Below, one piece after another: positions 45,280 through 54,652 of a DNA stretch of 64,000 nt; position 1 is the stretch's first letter, and the number at the start of each line of letters is the position of its first letter. This DNA comes from Caenimonas sedimenti. Its GTDB lineage: Bacteria > Pseudomonadota > Gammaproteobacteria > Burkholderiales > Burkholderiaceae_C. The DNA lies in NCBI RefSeq assembly GCF_007833165.1, contig NZ_VOBQ01000017.1, positions 118,074 through 182,073 on the forward strand. The letters run 5' to 3'. A program made the position numbers and the translations under genes. The notes under the pieces are model-generated. The model saw nothing but the letters and a program-made list of their open reading frames with translations, searched no databases and was not told the DNA's origin.

Positions 45280-47538
45280 TCAGCGAAGCAGGTAGGTCGG
45301 GCTGGACCAGATGCGGTGGCCGTCTTCCAGCGTGATGCAGACGTAGAGCGCGTCTTCACCGGCGGGCAGGCGCTCGATGCGGCGAGTGAGTCGAGCGGTG
45401 CGCGTGGTGTTCTGGTCCGGCAGGCGGAAGACGCGCAGCCGGCGCTGGATGCCGCCGCCGGTGTCGAACACCTGGTCCTCGAGTCCGATGCCCGCGACCT
45501 CGATGTCCGTTTTCACCAGGGGCGTGTCGATCGCCAGGCGGCCGGCCTTCGCATCCGCCAGGCGCAGGTCAGCCCCACCGAAGCCGCCGGTGGTGAGCGC
45601 CGACCAGGCGAGCTGGCCCGGTTGCGTCTGGCGCAACGGCTTGTCGATGTTCCACAGGTTGATGGGCGCGAAGGCTTCAAACGCGTTGCCGCTGAGCGTG
45701 GCCGTGCCGTCCCAGGGGGTCTGGCGGCCGCGTCCCCGGTACTCCGACCCTTCCCAGATGATGCGAAGGCGCTTGCCGAGCTCCGCCTCGGCGTAGGGAC
45801 GCCAGGTTTCCAGCACGCCCATGCGGTTGCGGATCTCGATGCGCTCGATCGGCGCCTGGGTGGAGACGTCGATCTCCAGCGTGACGGCACCGTCTTCGCA
45901 ACGCATGATGTCACCCATCCGCGCCTCGCTCACGCGGTCGATCACCCGGCCGCCCATGGCAGGATCGTCACCGTACAGCTCGGCCGGGCGGTCGAAGCGC
46001 ACGCGGGTGTCCAGGTGGGCGCGGCAGCCGGTGGTGGCGTAGTGGTGGCGCCGGCGCAGGGCGTCGAACAGTCCGTCGCGCGTGAGTTCGCGAGCGAGCA
46101 GGCAGGAGAGCCCCCCATAAGCACCGAACAGCGATGCGCCCGGGTGGCTGGCTCCGTGCCGGCCCTTGTGGCCGTCGGAGTTGGCGAGGATGCCGACGCG
46201 GTAGCCCTGGTCGAAAGCATCCTCCAGCAGCCACTCGAACGTGCCCCAGTCGGAATGGATCTCGATCGATCGCTCGATCCGCCCGTCGTGCGCCTGCTTG
46301 ATGTCGGCATAGCGCCCGCCGATGTGGGCGAAGACCACGCAGTTCTCGTCCTGCAGCGCCTTGAACAGGTCGGCCGCGCTGTTGGCGTCGGTTTCCACGT
46401 CGCTCAGGTCTTCGACCAGCGCGTGGTGCGAGCGGTGGATCTGCCGGCCTTCATCGCGGAACATCACGTTGCGGTCGCCGCCCAGGCCGGTGTTGCCGGA
46501 CCATTCGTAGCCCGGGAAGATGATGAATTCGCCGTCCTGGTTGTATTCGGCGGTGAGGCGGTTCAGCTCCTCCCAGAACGGCGTGGTGATCTGGAAGTCG
46601 TTGCCCTGGTGGCTCATGGCGTCGAGGAAGGCGCGGTCGCGTGCGAACTCGATCAGTTCGCGGGCGGAGTTGGTGCCGATGGTCTCCTCGGACTGGCCGT
46701 GCAGGTCGGCCCAGTAGGGCAGCAGTTCGACCACCGGGTCCACGCGCAGCGGATTGCTGGTGCAGACGACCGCACCGGATGCATCGCGCACCGTGATGAC
46801 CAGCTCGCCCGGTGCGGCCACCGAGAGCCCGTGCAACGGCGTCGAAAGCACACCCGCCTGCACATCGATGGTTTCCGGGAGGCCCTCGACCGGCATCGAT
46901 GCTTCCAGCGTGAAGCGGCCGCTGACCCGATGGCTGGGATTGCCCCACTTGTCCTCGCCCTTGAAGCCGAAGGTGAAGGGCTGGCCGACACGCCGCTGCG
47001 TCGGCAGGATCGCCTTGTAGAGCACCGGCGGTCCGGCCACCACGGGGATCGTCGGCTGGATCGGTAACTCCACGAAGTTGTAGGTGGCGAAGGCATCGAC
47101 CAGCACCTTGAACTCGAACGTCGGTTCGGTGAAGGTCTGGATGCGGATGCCGGGCGAGCCCTGGCGGGTGTCGCCGATGCGCACGGTGATCGTTTCGCCT
47201 TCGCGCAGGAAGCCGCGCTGCACCCGGATCGCGATGGTCTTGTCCCAAGGCCGCACGTTGCCCTTCTGGTCGTAGCGCAGTTCCAGCACCGCGCCGTTGC
47301 TGGCCTCGGCGGTCACGTAGTTCCAGCCCTTGGGGTCGGTGAACTGCGGCTTGCCCATGTCGCTGGCGAAGCGGTGCACGATCTTCAAGCCGCCGGTGTC
47401 GTCGATGCCGAAGTAGCCCGCGGTGTAGGTCAGCGTGAGCGAGGCGAAGGCACCGGCCTCGCAGGGCGTGCTGGGCGAGATGGTGGCGTGCCCGGCGCGG
47501 TCGTTCAGGTAGGTGGAGTGGAATGCGTTGTTGCGCAT
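45280..47538 (-). CDS. DUF3604 family protein (PHP-like hydrolase fold)
   Basis: A 752-residue protein without a signal peptide. Family blocks are YWADLHGQSEETIGTNSARELIEFAR, DAMSHQGNDFQ, FPGYEWSGNTGLGGDRNVMF and ANSDGHKGRHGASHPGASLFGAYGGL. Repeated His and Asp residues in these motifs resemble the metal-binding site of PHP-domain phosphoesterases. The last third (from about residue 560) is beta-rich. The reaction is unknown. It sits between a GntR regulator and a TctC binding protein, so it may act on the imported compound. Confidence 0.85.
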   Translation of the reverse strand: MRNNAFHSTYLNDRAGHATISPSTPCEAGAFASLTLTYTAGYFGIDDTGGLKIVHRFASDMGKPQFTDPKGWNYVTAEASNGAVLELRYDQKGNVRPWDKTIAIRVQRGFLREGETITVRIGDTRQGSPGIRIQTFTEPTFEFKVLVDAFATYNFVELPIQPTIPVVAGPPVLYKAILPTQRRVGQPFTFGFKGEDKWGNPSHRVSGRFTLEASMPVEGLPETIDVQAGVLSTPLHGLSVAAPGELVITVRDASGAVVCTSNPLRVDPVVELLPYWADLHGQSEETIGTNSARELIEFARDRAFLDAMSHQGNDFQITTPFWEELNRLTAEYNQDGEFIIFPGYEWSGNTGLGGDRNVMFRDEGRQIHRSHHALVEDLSDVETDANSAADLFKALQDENCVVFAHIGGRYADIKQAHDGRIERSIEIHSDWGTFEWLLEDAFDQGYRVGILANSDGHKGRHGASHPGASLFGAYGGLSCLLARELTRDGLFDALRRRHHYATTGCRAHLDTRVRFDRPAELYGDDPAMGGRVIDRVSEARMGDIMRCEDGAVTLEIDVSTQAPIERIEIRNRMGVLETWRPYAEAELGKRLRIIWEGSEYRGRGRQTPWDGTATLSGNAFEAFAPINLWNIDKPLRQTQPGQLAWSALTTGGFGGADLRLADAKAGRLAIDTPLVKTDIEVAGIGLEDQVFDTGGGIQRRLRVFRLPDQNTTRTARLTRRIERLPAGEDALYVCITLEDGHRIWSSPTYLLR

Positions 47539-47547
47539 GGTGCGGCG

Positions 47548-48324
47548 TCAGTCCGGAGCAGGAGGATTGAAATCCAGCTTCAAGGCATAGGGCGTGGGCG
47601 GCACGCACATCAGCTGGAACGTGATGGCGACGCGGCCGACGCTGCGGCCGGTGATGTGCACCTGCAGCCCCATGGCGCCTGCCGCGATGCCCATGACGGC
47701 CGCGTCGTCCGCCGCCGTCTCGCGCACGAACGCCAGGCCCTCGGAATGCAGGGTCGGCGCGCCGAACTCGTTGGCGAGCACGGCTTTGAGGTTGGTATCG
47801 ACCAGGCGCTTTTCGGGGATGCGCAGCAGCTTGCCAAAGCGCGTCGCCGGCAAGTACATGCGGCTCGCGCAGTGGAAGGCGCCGCCGATGTCGAGCCGGC
47901 GCCGCACCATGACGTAGCCCTTGGGATCAGGGCCCAGGACGGCGGTCCAGGGACCTTCTTCGCGCACCAACCCGCGTTCGACGATGGCCGCGAACACCGG
48001 CAGCTCGAGGCCGCCTTCGGGCGCCGTGAAGCGGAAGTGCCACGAGCCGGCGATGGGCTTGCGCATGCTGCCCACGAACGTGCCATGTCCCTGGCGCCGG
48101 ACCAGGAAGCCTTCGTCCATCAGCCGCCCCAACGCCTTTTGCGTGGTGCCCAGGCTCAGGCCGAGGGCCTCGCTGAGATCGCGCTCGCCCGTCACCTTGC
48201 TGCCGACCGGCAGTTCCCCGGCTTCGACCGCCTCGATGATGGCGTGGCGCAACCTGGTGTGCTTGGGCAGGGCGGCCGCCGCCATCTGGAAACGGGCGAC
48301 GATGGGGGAGGCGGCGGGCAGCAT
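47548..48324 (-). CDS. GntR-family regulator with UTRA-like effector domain
   Basis: A 258-residue repressor-type protein. The winged helix is at about 22-92: LRHAIIEAVEAGELPVGSKV, GERDLSEALGLSLGTTQKALGRLMDEGFLVRRQGHGTFVG. The remaining part (FHCASRMYLPATRFGKLL... AVMGIAAGAMGLQVHITGRSV) has the UTRA/HutC-like fold pattern. It is the first gene of the minus-strand unit with the DUF3604 and TctC genes and probably controls that unit. A tandem ATAGAGCT repeat lies 36 bp upstream of its start, a possible operator. Confidence 0.85.
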   Translation of the reverse strand: MLPAASPIVARFQMAAAALPKHTRLRHAIIEAVEAGELPVGSKVTGERDLSEALGLSLGTTQKALGRLMDEGFLVRRQGHGTFVGSMRKPIAGSWHFRFTAPEGGLELPVFAAIVERGLVREEGPWTAVLGPDPKGYVMVRRRLDIGGAFHCASRMYLPATRFGKLLRIPEKRLVDTNLKAVLANEFGAPTLHSEGLAFVRETAADDAAVMGIAAGAMGLQVHITGRSVGRVAITFQLMCVPPTPYALKLDFNPPAPD

Positions 48325-48360
48325 CGCATCCCAGTCTAGGCCTGGTGGCCCACGAACGCA

Positions 48361-48376
48361 ATAGAGCTATAGAGCT
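48361..48376. promoter_or_regulatory. tandem 8-bp repeat, possible GntR operator
   Basis: Two head-to-tail copies of ATAGAGCT (48361-48368 and 48369-48376) lie in the 87-bp divergent gap between the GntR gene and the BON-domain gene. They stand out against the GC-rich background. Their position between two promoters fits an operator, but the repeat is direct rather than the dyad symmetry usual for GntR proteins. Confidence 0.35.
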
Positions 48377-48411
48377 TTGAGGGAAAGCCTGGGAGCCCTG
48401 AAAATGCGCCC

Positions 48412-48900
48412 ATGACGACGACCCACCGGATGCTGATGCTCGCCATGGCACTGCTGGCCGCCGCCAGCCACGCCCAGGAGCGCAAGAACCATTTCGACGA
48501 CCCCTTCCTGCAGGTGACGAATGCCTTGCCCGCTTGCCCGGTCCCGGCGCCGCCCGGCTTCACCGAGGAAGAGGTCCGGAAGGAAGCGCACGTCCGCTCG
48601 CAGCACGGCGGCAGCTGCTTTCGCGTGGGCCGGTGCCGGCTGCCGAACTCCTACCTCTATGACAAGGAGATCATCCCGCGCGTGCAGCAGTACATCCGTC
48701 TCGACGGGCGATTCGACGACACGTCGGTCTGGGTGCTGGGCGAGCGCCGGCTGGTGACGCTGATGGGTTGCGTGCAATCGAAGGCGCAGGCCGAGCAGCT
48801 GGAAAAGGCGGTGCTGCTGGTGGACGACGTCATGGGCGTGATCAACAACCTCTCGGTCGGCACCGCGGCCGCGCCGCGCTACCGCGTCGCCAGGCCCTGA
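48412..48900 (+). CDS. secreted BON-domain protein
   Basis: A 162-residue exported protein. The signal peptide is about 20 residues (LMLAMALLAAASHAQ), with a Sec cleavage site after SHA. Two Cys pairs (PACPVP; SCFRVGRCRLP) could form disulfides. The C-terminal half is a BON domain: VQQYIRLDGRFDDTSVWVLGERRLVTLMGC and EQLEKAVLLVDDVMGVINNLSVGT. BON domains are phospholipid- or envelope-binding modules found in stress proteins such as OsmY. It is divergent from the GntR gene. Its last 22 bp overlap the acyltransferase gene on the other strand. Confidence 0.75.
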   Translation: MTTTHRMLMLAMALLAAASHAQERKNHFDDPFLQVTNALPACPVPAPPGFTEEEVRKEAHVRSQHGGSCFRVGRCRLPNSYLYDKEIIPRVQQYIRLDGRFDDTSVWVLGERRLVTLMGCVQSKAQAEQLEKAVLLVDDVMGVINNLSVGTAAAPRYRVARP

Positions 48901-50057
48901 GGTGTGGGCCCGAAGCGGGAGGGCCGCCGTCTGCCGTTCAGCAGCTCGCCCACCCACGTCGACCGCACCCAGAGTTCATAGGTCACGAGGCACACCACGG
49001 TGGTGGCCGCGATGTTCAGGGCGATCTTCAGCAAGCCCGGCAATTCGAGCGCGTAGAGCGCGCACCCGAAGGCAATGGTGAGCGGCAGGTGCAGGATGTA
49101 GACCCAGTACGAGCTGTCCGACAGGTAAGCCAGCACCTTGTTGCTGGCCGGCAGGAAGCGCAACGCCGCCCCGATGGCGGCGAAGCTCCAGAGCCAGGAG
49201 GCACAGCCTTGCACGAACGCGAGGTCGGAGGCTGGCGAGCGGCGCTCCATCATGGCGCCCGCCGCCAGGTAGGCGGCCAGCCCCAGCCCCGCGAAGACCC
49301 ACCAGCGCCTTTCCCAGACCGGGAACAGTTCCGCGCGCCACGTGTAGGCCGCCGCACCGAAGGCGAAGAAGGTCCCGTAGTGCAGCCATTCCGCGAACGG
49401 CGGCAGGAACAGGCCGCTCGAGACCAGGATGCCGTTGGGATAGGCCCAGCCCGCGCCCTGCAGCGGCAGCGCCAGCACCAGCACGCCCCACCATGACGTT
49501 GCCAGCCTGCGCAGGAAAGCGCCGGCGGCGGTGAACAGCGGCCGCAAGCCTTCGAACTGCGCGAGGACGGCCGTCCCCAGGCTCATCCACAGCAGCATCC
49601 ACACGAACCACAGATGCAGCAGGTTGGGCCCGACTGGCACGCCGGGCGGCGGCGTCACGAGGCTCATGTCGATGCCCCAGGTGCCGCGCACCATGCGGTG
49701 CATGTACAGCGCCGCGAACAGGCCGCAAGCCATGACGATGGGCAGCCAGAACACCACGATCGGCGCGCCCAGCCGCGCCAGCCGGTGTTCGGCGAGACCC
49801 TTGGGCCCGCGCGATTGCAGCAGCATCATCACGAAGAACCCGGCGAGGATGAAGAAGGCCGGCATGCGGAAGGTGTGGATCGCCGTCCAGGCGATGTCCG
49901 CCACGATCGTCCGCTGCGGGTCGCGCCAGGGCAGCGGGTTGGCGTGGACGGTGTGGATCAACGCGACGTGCAGCACGACGCCCAGCCACATCATCAGCGC
50001 GCGCAGGTTGTCGAGGGCGTGCAGCCGCGCCGGGCCTTGGGTTTCCATGCCGGGCAT
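48879..50057 (-). CDS. acyltransferase 3 / OpgC-like membrane protein
   Basis: A membrane protein of about 392 residues with ten or so hydrophobic segments. The N-terminal LDNLRALMMWLGVVLHVALIH, with a conserved Arg and His, is the acyltransferase-3 signature, also used by OpgC (succinylation of periplasmic glucans). HTFRMPAFFILAGFFVMMLLQ and SDSSYWVYILHLPLTIAFG are other family blocks. It is likely to transfer an acyl group to a surface sugar. The start is uncertain: ATG 50057 is given, ATG 50048 is three codons in and a TTG further upstream is possible. Confidence 0.8.
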   Translation of the reverse strand: MPGMETQGPARLHALDNLRALMMWLGVVLHVALIHTVHANPLPWRDPQRTIVADIAWTAIHTFRMPAFFILAGFFVMMLLQSRGPKGLAEHRLARLGAPIVVFWLPIVMACGLFAALYMHRMVRGTWGIDMSLVTPPPGVPVGPNLLHLWFVWMLLWMSLGTAVLAQFEGLRPLFTAAGAFLRRLATSWWGVLVLALPLQGAGWAYPNGILVSSGLFLPPFAEWLHYGTFFAFGAAAYTWRAELFPVWERRWWVFAGLGLAAYLAAGAMMERRSPASDLAFVQGCASWLWSFAAIGAALRFLPASNKVLAYLSDSSYWVYILHLPLTIAFGCALYALELPGLLKIALNIAATTVVCLVTYELWVRSTWVGELLNGRRRPSRFGPTPQGLATR

Positions 50058-50102
50058 GATGCGCCCAGGTGGGTGGCGCCACAAGTGATATCCGGCGGGA
50101 CG

Positions 50103-50708
50103 TCAGGCCGCTTGCAGCACGCGCCGCGGCGCGAGCTCGCTCAGGATGTCGGAAGGCTGGCGCCGGTTCGTGCGAGCAGCCCGGGCAGCCACCGCCGTGC
50201 CGATGTTGATGCAGCAGACCGCGTGCTCTTCCGGCGCCAGCGAACACAGCTCGCGCAGGGGCGCTGACGGCATGGCCTTGCCGCTGGTGAGGCCCGTTCC
50301 GTAACCCATGGCCTGGGCGCCGAGCAGCACGTTCTGGATCGCCGCGCCGAAGGAGACCGCGCGTTCCAGGGCGGGAATGCGGGGATCGGCGTCGCCACCG
50401 GTCCGCAGGATCGCGATGAGCAAGGTGGGCGCCCGCCACGCCTTCTCGCGCGCCCGGCCCACTTCCTCCTCCGAGGCCTGCGGGTCGCGTCCCAGCAAGG
50501 CGAGGCCGAAGGCATCCGCCAGCCGGTCGCGGGCGGACATCGGCACCAGCACGAATCGCCAGGGTGCGAGCTGGCCGTGGTCGGGCGCGGCGGCGGCGAG
50601 GGTCAGCAGTTGCTCGAGTTCGTCGCGCCCCGGCCCGGGCGCGGCCAACCGGCGGGGTGACACATTGCTGCGCGCCTGGATGAAGCTGGAAAGTTCCTGC
50701 AGCTTCAC
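50103..50708 (-). CDS. nitroreductase-family FMN enzyme
   Basis: A 201-residue flavin-dependent oxidoreductase. The start IQARSNVSPRRL has the Arg-Ser that contacts FMN phosphate, and AAAAPDHGQLAPWRFVLV is the family block. AAIQNVLLGAQAMGYGTGLTSG and a final ICCINIGTA-like segment (CCINIGTAVAARAAR) complete the fold. YdjA-type length. The GTG start overlaps the stop of the preceding binding-protein gene (GTGA). Substrate unknown. Confidence 0.88.
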   Translation of the reverse strand: MKLQELSSFIQARSNVSPRRLAAPGPGRDELEQLLTLAAAAPDHGQLAPWRFVLVPMSARDRLADAFGLALLGRDPQASEEEVGRAREKAWRAPTLLIAILRTGGDADPRIPALERAVSFGAAIQNVLLGAQAMGYGTGLTSGKAMPSAPLRELCSLAPEEHAVCCINIGTAVAARAARTNRRQPSDILSELAPRRVLQAA

Positions 50709-51601
50709 AGGCTCATGTCGAGGGTGCGCCGCATCGCGTCCACCTCGGCGTCGGGCGGCGTGACGAACTCCGCCTGGGCGTTGGCATCCAGCGCCCGCAG
50801 CAGCGCCGGCTCCGCGCCGCGCAGGCCGGTGAACAGCCTGGTGGCTTTGCGCGTGGCGTCGGCCGGCGCATCGGCCCGCACGTAGAGGCCATAGCCCCAG
50901 CTCGCGCCCGCCGTGGGCACCACGATGAGCCGCGCGTTGTGGATCCGTGGGTTGGCGCCGACCAGCGACTTCATGCTCGTGGCCTTCGCGCCCTGCACCC
51001 GCATGACCAGGCCCACCCAGCGATCGGGCTGCCAGTGGAACGACGCCTTGGTGGGCAGGTAGGCCTGGCCCAGCCCCTGCTGCGGCTGGACATCGACCAT
51101 GGTGCCGCAAAGCTTCTCGGCCCGCACCAGCGCCGTGGTGACGCCGCTGCGGATGCCCATGCAGGTGGTGGCCTTCAGTTTCGCGAGGACCTGGGCCTGT
51201 TCGTTGGGCGGCAGTTTCGAAATCTCCACCGGCTTCGCGTCCGTGGTCGTGCCCACTTCGGCGACCACCAGCACCGCGGCCTGGATGGAGTCCTTGTTGA
51301 CGGCGACCGTCTGGTAGCCGGAGGCAAAGCCGACCACCGGGTTGCCATAGACCCAGCAAGGCGGCACGCGCCGTTTCAGCGCCGTCGCGACGTCCTCGGC
51401 GGTGGCGATGTTGACGATGGGCGCCACCGACAGGCCGCTGCCGCGCAGGAAATCCGCCAGGTCGGCTGCTGCGGTCGCGGCTTTCGCCGTGCCCTCGCCG
51501 CGGATCGTCTGGGGGTTGAGATAGAGGCCGCCTTCGCACGTCTGCGCGAAGGCGCCGGAGGCGCAGGCGAGCGCCCCCGCCACCAGGATGGCTTGCTTCA
51601 T
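50705..51601 (-). CDS. periplasmic substrate-binding protein, PhnD/phosphonate-binding-like
   Basis: A 298-residue exported protein. Signal peptide ILVAGALACASGAFAQ at 5-20. The pattern LADFLRGSGLSVAPIVNIATAEDVATALKRR, PPCWVYGNPVVGFASGYQTVA and later FHWQPDRWVGL is like the PhnD-type periplasmic phosphate/phosphonate-binding superfamily (two-lobe fold), although the match is partial. No ABC permease or ATPase is next to it. Its stop overlaps the nitroreductase start, an odd pairing of an exported protein with a flavoenzyme. It lies 121 bp downstream of frc. Confidence 0.6.
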   Translation of the reverse strand: MKQAILVAGALACASGAFAQTCEGGLYLNPQTIRGEGTAKAATAAADLADFLRGSGLSVAPIVNIATAEDVATALKRRVPPCWVYGNPVVGFASGYQTVAVNKDSIQAAVLVVAEVGTTTDAKPVEISKLPPNEQAQVLAKLKATTCMGIRSGVTTALVRAEKLCGTMVDVQPQQGLGQAYLPTKASFHWQPDRWVGLVMRVQGAKATSMKSLVGANPRIHNARLIVVPTAGASWGYGLYVRADAPADATRKATRLFTGLRGAEPALLRALDANAQAEFVTPPDAEVDAMRRTLDMSL

Positions 51602-51722
51602 GTCTTGTCTCCTCGCACCGATCGGGACCGGGGTCAGCCGTCCTCGGTGCCGGGCGGCCCCTCGCTCGCTGGAGAATGGCGGGCCCGATGCGCTGCCGGG
51701 CCGGCGGACGAAGCGCGGGACG

Positions 51723-52991
51723 CTAGACGACGCCGACGGCGTGCCAGGTGGCGATCTGGTCCTTGGTGTAGCCCAGTTCCGCCAGCACTTCGTCGGTGTG
51801 CTCGCCGAGCAGCGGCGACGCCGTCACCTCGGGCTTCAGGTCGGAGAACTTGATCGGGCTGCCGATGGTCCAGTAGCTGCCGCGCACCTTGTGCGGGACT
51901 TCGACGATCGAGCCGCTCTTGATCAGCGACTCGTCGCGCAGCAGTTCCTTCATCGAGAGCACCGGGGCGCACGGGATGTCGAACTTGCGGAAGATGTCCA
52001 CGGCCTCGAACTTGGTCTTGTCCTTGATGAAGTCCTCGATGGTGGCGAAGATCTCGTCGATGTGCGGCTGGCGGGCCCGCGGCGTCGTGTAGGCCGGGTC
52101 GGTTTTCCACTCCGGCTTGCCCAGCGCCTCGCAGATCGGTTCCCAGGCGTGCCCCTGCACCGTGAAGTAGATGTAGGCGTTGGGGTCCTTCTCCCAGCCC
52201 TTGCACTTCAGGATCCAGCCGGGCTGGCCGCCGCCGCCGGCATTGCCGCCGCGCGGCGTCACCTTGTCGGCGAAGGCTTCCATCTCGTGCGGGTACTGCG
52301 GGTACTCCTCGAGGTAGCCGACCTTTTCCAGGCGTTGCTGGTCGCGCATCTTCACGCGGCACAGGTTCAGCACGGCGTCCTGCATCGAGGCGGCCACCTT
52401 CTGGCCCTTGCCGGTCTTCTGGCGGCCGATGATGGCCGTGAGGATGCCGATGGCGAGGTGCATGCCGGTGTTGGAGTCGCCGAGCGCGGCGGCCGAGATC
52501 GTCGGGGCCGAGTTCTCGCCCTTCCACCAGCCGGTGGTGGAGGCAGCACCGCCGGCGCACTGCGCCACGTTCTCGTAGACCTTCAGGTCCTCGTAGTGGT
52601 GGCCTTCGCTGAAGCCCTTCACCGAGGCGTGGATCAGCTTCGGGTTGAGCTGCTGGATGCGCTCCCAGCTGAAGCCCATGCGGTCGAGCGCGCCGGGGCC
52701 GAAGTTCTCGACCAGCACGTCGAACTCCTGGATCATCTTCTCCAGCACCTTCTTGCCGTCGGCCGTCTTCGTGTCGAGCGTGATCGAGCGCTTGTTGCTG
52801 TTCAGCATCGTGAAGTACAGCGCGTCGGCGTCGGGGATGTCGCGCAGCTGGCTGCGCGTCACGTCGCCCGCGCCGGGCCGCTCGACCTTGATCACGTCGG
52901 CGCCGAACCACGCCAGCATCTGCGTGCACGCCGGGCCCGCCTGCACGTGGGTGAAGTCGATGATGCGGATGCCCTCGAGGGGTTTGGTCAT
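51723..52991 (-). CDS. frc: formyl-CoA:oxalate CoA-transferase
   Basis: Moves CoA from formyl-CoA to oxalate, making the oxalyl-CoA that Oxc decarboxylates. The 422-residue class III CoA-transferase opens [25 protein letters not shown], with Gln17, and has the catalytic Asp172 in GDSNTGMH. The glycine loop [12 protein letters not shown] is complete. The residue after VTRS is Gln48, as in E. coli YfdW, where Oxalobacter Frc has Trp. The ATG at 52991 is preceded by GGAG about 10 bp upstream. The promoter is upstream in the 116-bp gap from tctA and includes a Crp/Fnr-type box. Confidence 0.95.
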   Translation of the reverse strand: MTKPLEGIRIIDFTHVQAGPACTQMLAWFGADVIKVERPGAGDVTRSQLRDIPDADALYFTMLNSNKRSITLDTKTADGKKVLEKMIQEFDVLVENFGPGALDRMGFSWERIQQLNPKLIHASVKGFSEGHHYEDLKVYENVAQCAGGAASTTGWWKGENSAPTISAAALGDSNTGMHLAIGILTAIIGRQKTGKGQKVAASMQDAVLNLCRVKMRDQQRLEKVGYLEEYPQYPHEMEAFADKVTPRGGNAGGGGQPGWILKCKGWEKDPNAYIYFTVQGHAWEPICEALGKPEWKTDPAYTTPRARQPHIDEIFATIEDFIKDKTKFEAVDIFRKFDIPCAPVLSMKELLRDESLIKSGSIVEVPHKVRGSYWTIGSPIKFSDLKPEVTASPLLGEHTDEVLAELGYTKDQIATWHAVGVV

Positions 52992-53046
52992 GATGAAAAT
53001 CTCCTGCTTTGTTGATGAAGGCGCGGCCTTGGGCTTGAAGGGAACC

Positions 53047-53089
53047 ATGCTAGGAAGCGGGTCCGCCTTTTGCCGTTGACCGCGGTCAA
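53047..53089 (-). promoter_or_regulatory. Crp/Fnr-type box and -10 of frc
   Basis: TTGACCGCGGTCAA (53076-53089), a perfect palindrome, is followed on the minus strand after exactly 23 bp by TAGCAT (53047-53052), 4 of 6 to the -10 consensus. That puts the dyad centre about 42 bp before the expected start, the class II activation position used by CRP/FNR proteins. The ORF start is 56 bp downstream of the -10. The same box and spacing occur before oxc. Confidence 0.75.
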
Positions 53090-53107
53090 GTTCCGGAAAA
53101 ACGGGTT

Positions 53108-54640
53108 TCAGTCCACGGGCTGCTGTTCAGGGAAGGCGGCCTTGGGCTTGGCCTTGCGAACCACCCCGATCAGCCGGGAGATCAGCGGCCAGAACAGCAT
53201 CAGCAGGGCCAGCGTGGTGATCGTGCCCACCAGCGGGTTGGCCCACATGATCGAGACTTCGCCCTGCGAGATCAGCATGGCCTGGCGGAACGAGTCCTCG
53301 GCCTTGTCGCCGAGCACCAGGGCCAGCACCATCGGCGCCAGCGGGTAATCGAGCTTCTTGAACACGTAGCCGATCACGCCGAACGCCAGCATCAGCCAGA
53401 CATCGAGCATCGCGCTGTGCACCGTGTACGCACCGATGGCGCAGATGACGATGATGAGCGGCGCGATGATCGAGAACGGAATGCGCAGGATCGACGCGAA
53501 CAGCGGCACCGTGGAAAGCACCACGATCAGGCCGACCAGGTTGCCCAGGTACATGCTGGCGATCAGGCCCCACACGAAGTCCTTCTGCTCGACGAACAGC
53601 AGCGGCCCGGGCTGCAGGCCCCAGATCAGCAGGCCGCCCAGCAGCACCGCCGCCGTTGGCGAGCCGGGGATGCCGAGGGCCAGCATCGGCAGCAGCGCGC
53701 TGGTGCCCGCTGCGTGTGCCGCCGTCTCGGGCGCGATCACGCCCTCCATCTCGCCCTTGCCGAAGTTGTCGCCGTTCTTGCTCATCTTCTTCGCCAGGCC
53801 GTAGCTCATGAACGAAGCCGGGGTGGCGCCGCCGGGCGTGATGCCCATCCAGATGCCCACCAGCGAGCTGCGGATCGAAGTCGCCCAGTATCTCGGCAGC
53901 TTCTTCCAGGTTTCCCAGACCACCTTGGCGTTGATCTTGGCCGACTTGCCGGAGAAGTTGAGGCCTTCCTCCATCGACAGCAGGATCTCGCCGATGCCGA
54001 ACAGGCCGATCACCGCGATCAGGAAGTCGAAGCCCCGCATCAGGTCGGGCAGGCCGAAGGTCAGGCGCAACTGGCCGGTGACCGTGTCCATGCCGACGGC
54101 GGCGAGCGCGAAGCCGAGCGCCATCGACACCAGCACCTTGAACGGTGAGCCCTTGCCCATGCCGACGAAGCTGCAGAAGGTGAGCAGGTACACGGCGAAG
54201 AACTCGGGCGCCCCGAACTTCAGCGCGAACTTGGCCACCATCGGCGCCAGGAACGTGATCATCAGCACCGCGACGAAGGCGCCGATGAACGACGACGTGA
54301 ACGCCGCCGTCAGCGCCTGGCCGGCGTGGCCGTTCTGCGCCATCGGGTAGCCGTCGAACGTGGTCGCGACCGACCAGGGTTCACCGGGGATGTTGAACAG
54401 CACCGACGTGATGGCGCCGCCGAAGAGGGCGCCCCAGTAGATGCACGAGAGCATCACGATGGCCGTGGTCGGCGACATCGTGAAGGTGAGGGGCAGCAGG
54501 ATCGCCACCCCGTTGGCACCGCCCAGTCCGGGCAGCACGCCGATCAGCACGCCGAGGATGATGCCGATGAACATGACGCCGATGTTCGTGGGCGTCAGCA
54601 CCACGGCGAACCCCTGCATCAGGGCCGAGATTTCTTGCAT
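53108..54640 (-). CDS. tctA: tripartite tricarboxylate transporter, large membrane subunit TctA
   Basis: The 510-residue 11-12-helix permease of a TTT transporter. Family blocks are [40 protein letters not shown] (near the start), [30 protein letters not shown] and [38 protein letters not shown]. It works with TctB and TctC (immediately upstream) to import a carboxylate using an ion gradient. It lies between frc and oxc, so oxalate or a related dicarboxylate is a likely substrate. It starts 12 bp after tctB. Confidence 0.95.
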   Translation of the reverse strand: MQEISALMQGFAVVLTPTNIGVMFIGIILGVLIGVLPGLGGANGVAILLPLTFTMSPTTAIVMLSCIYWGALFGGAITSVLFNIPGEPWSVATTFDGYPMAQNGHAGQALTAAFTSSFIGAFVAVLMITFLAPMVAKFALKFGAPEFFAVYLLTFCSFVGMGKGSPFKVLVSMALGFALAAVGMDTVTGQLRLTFGLPDLMRGFDFLIAVIGLFGIGEILLSMEEGLNFSGKSAKINAKVVWETWKKLPRYWATSIRSSLVGIWMGITPGGATPASFMSYGLAKKMSKNGDNFGKGEMEGVIAPETAAHAAGTSALLPMLALGIPGSPTAAVLLGGLLIWGLQPGPLLFVEQKDFVWGLIASMYLGNLVGLIVVLSTVPLFASILRIPFSIIAPLIIVICAIGAYTVHSAMLDVWLMLAFGVIGYVFKKLDYPLAPMVLALVLGDKAEDSFRQAMLISQGEVSIMWANPLVGTITTLALLMLFWPLISRLIGVVRKAKPKAAFPEQQPVD

Positions 54641-54652
54641 GTCGTCGACTCC

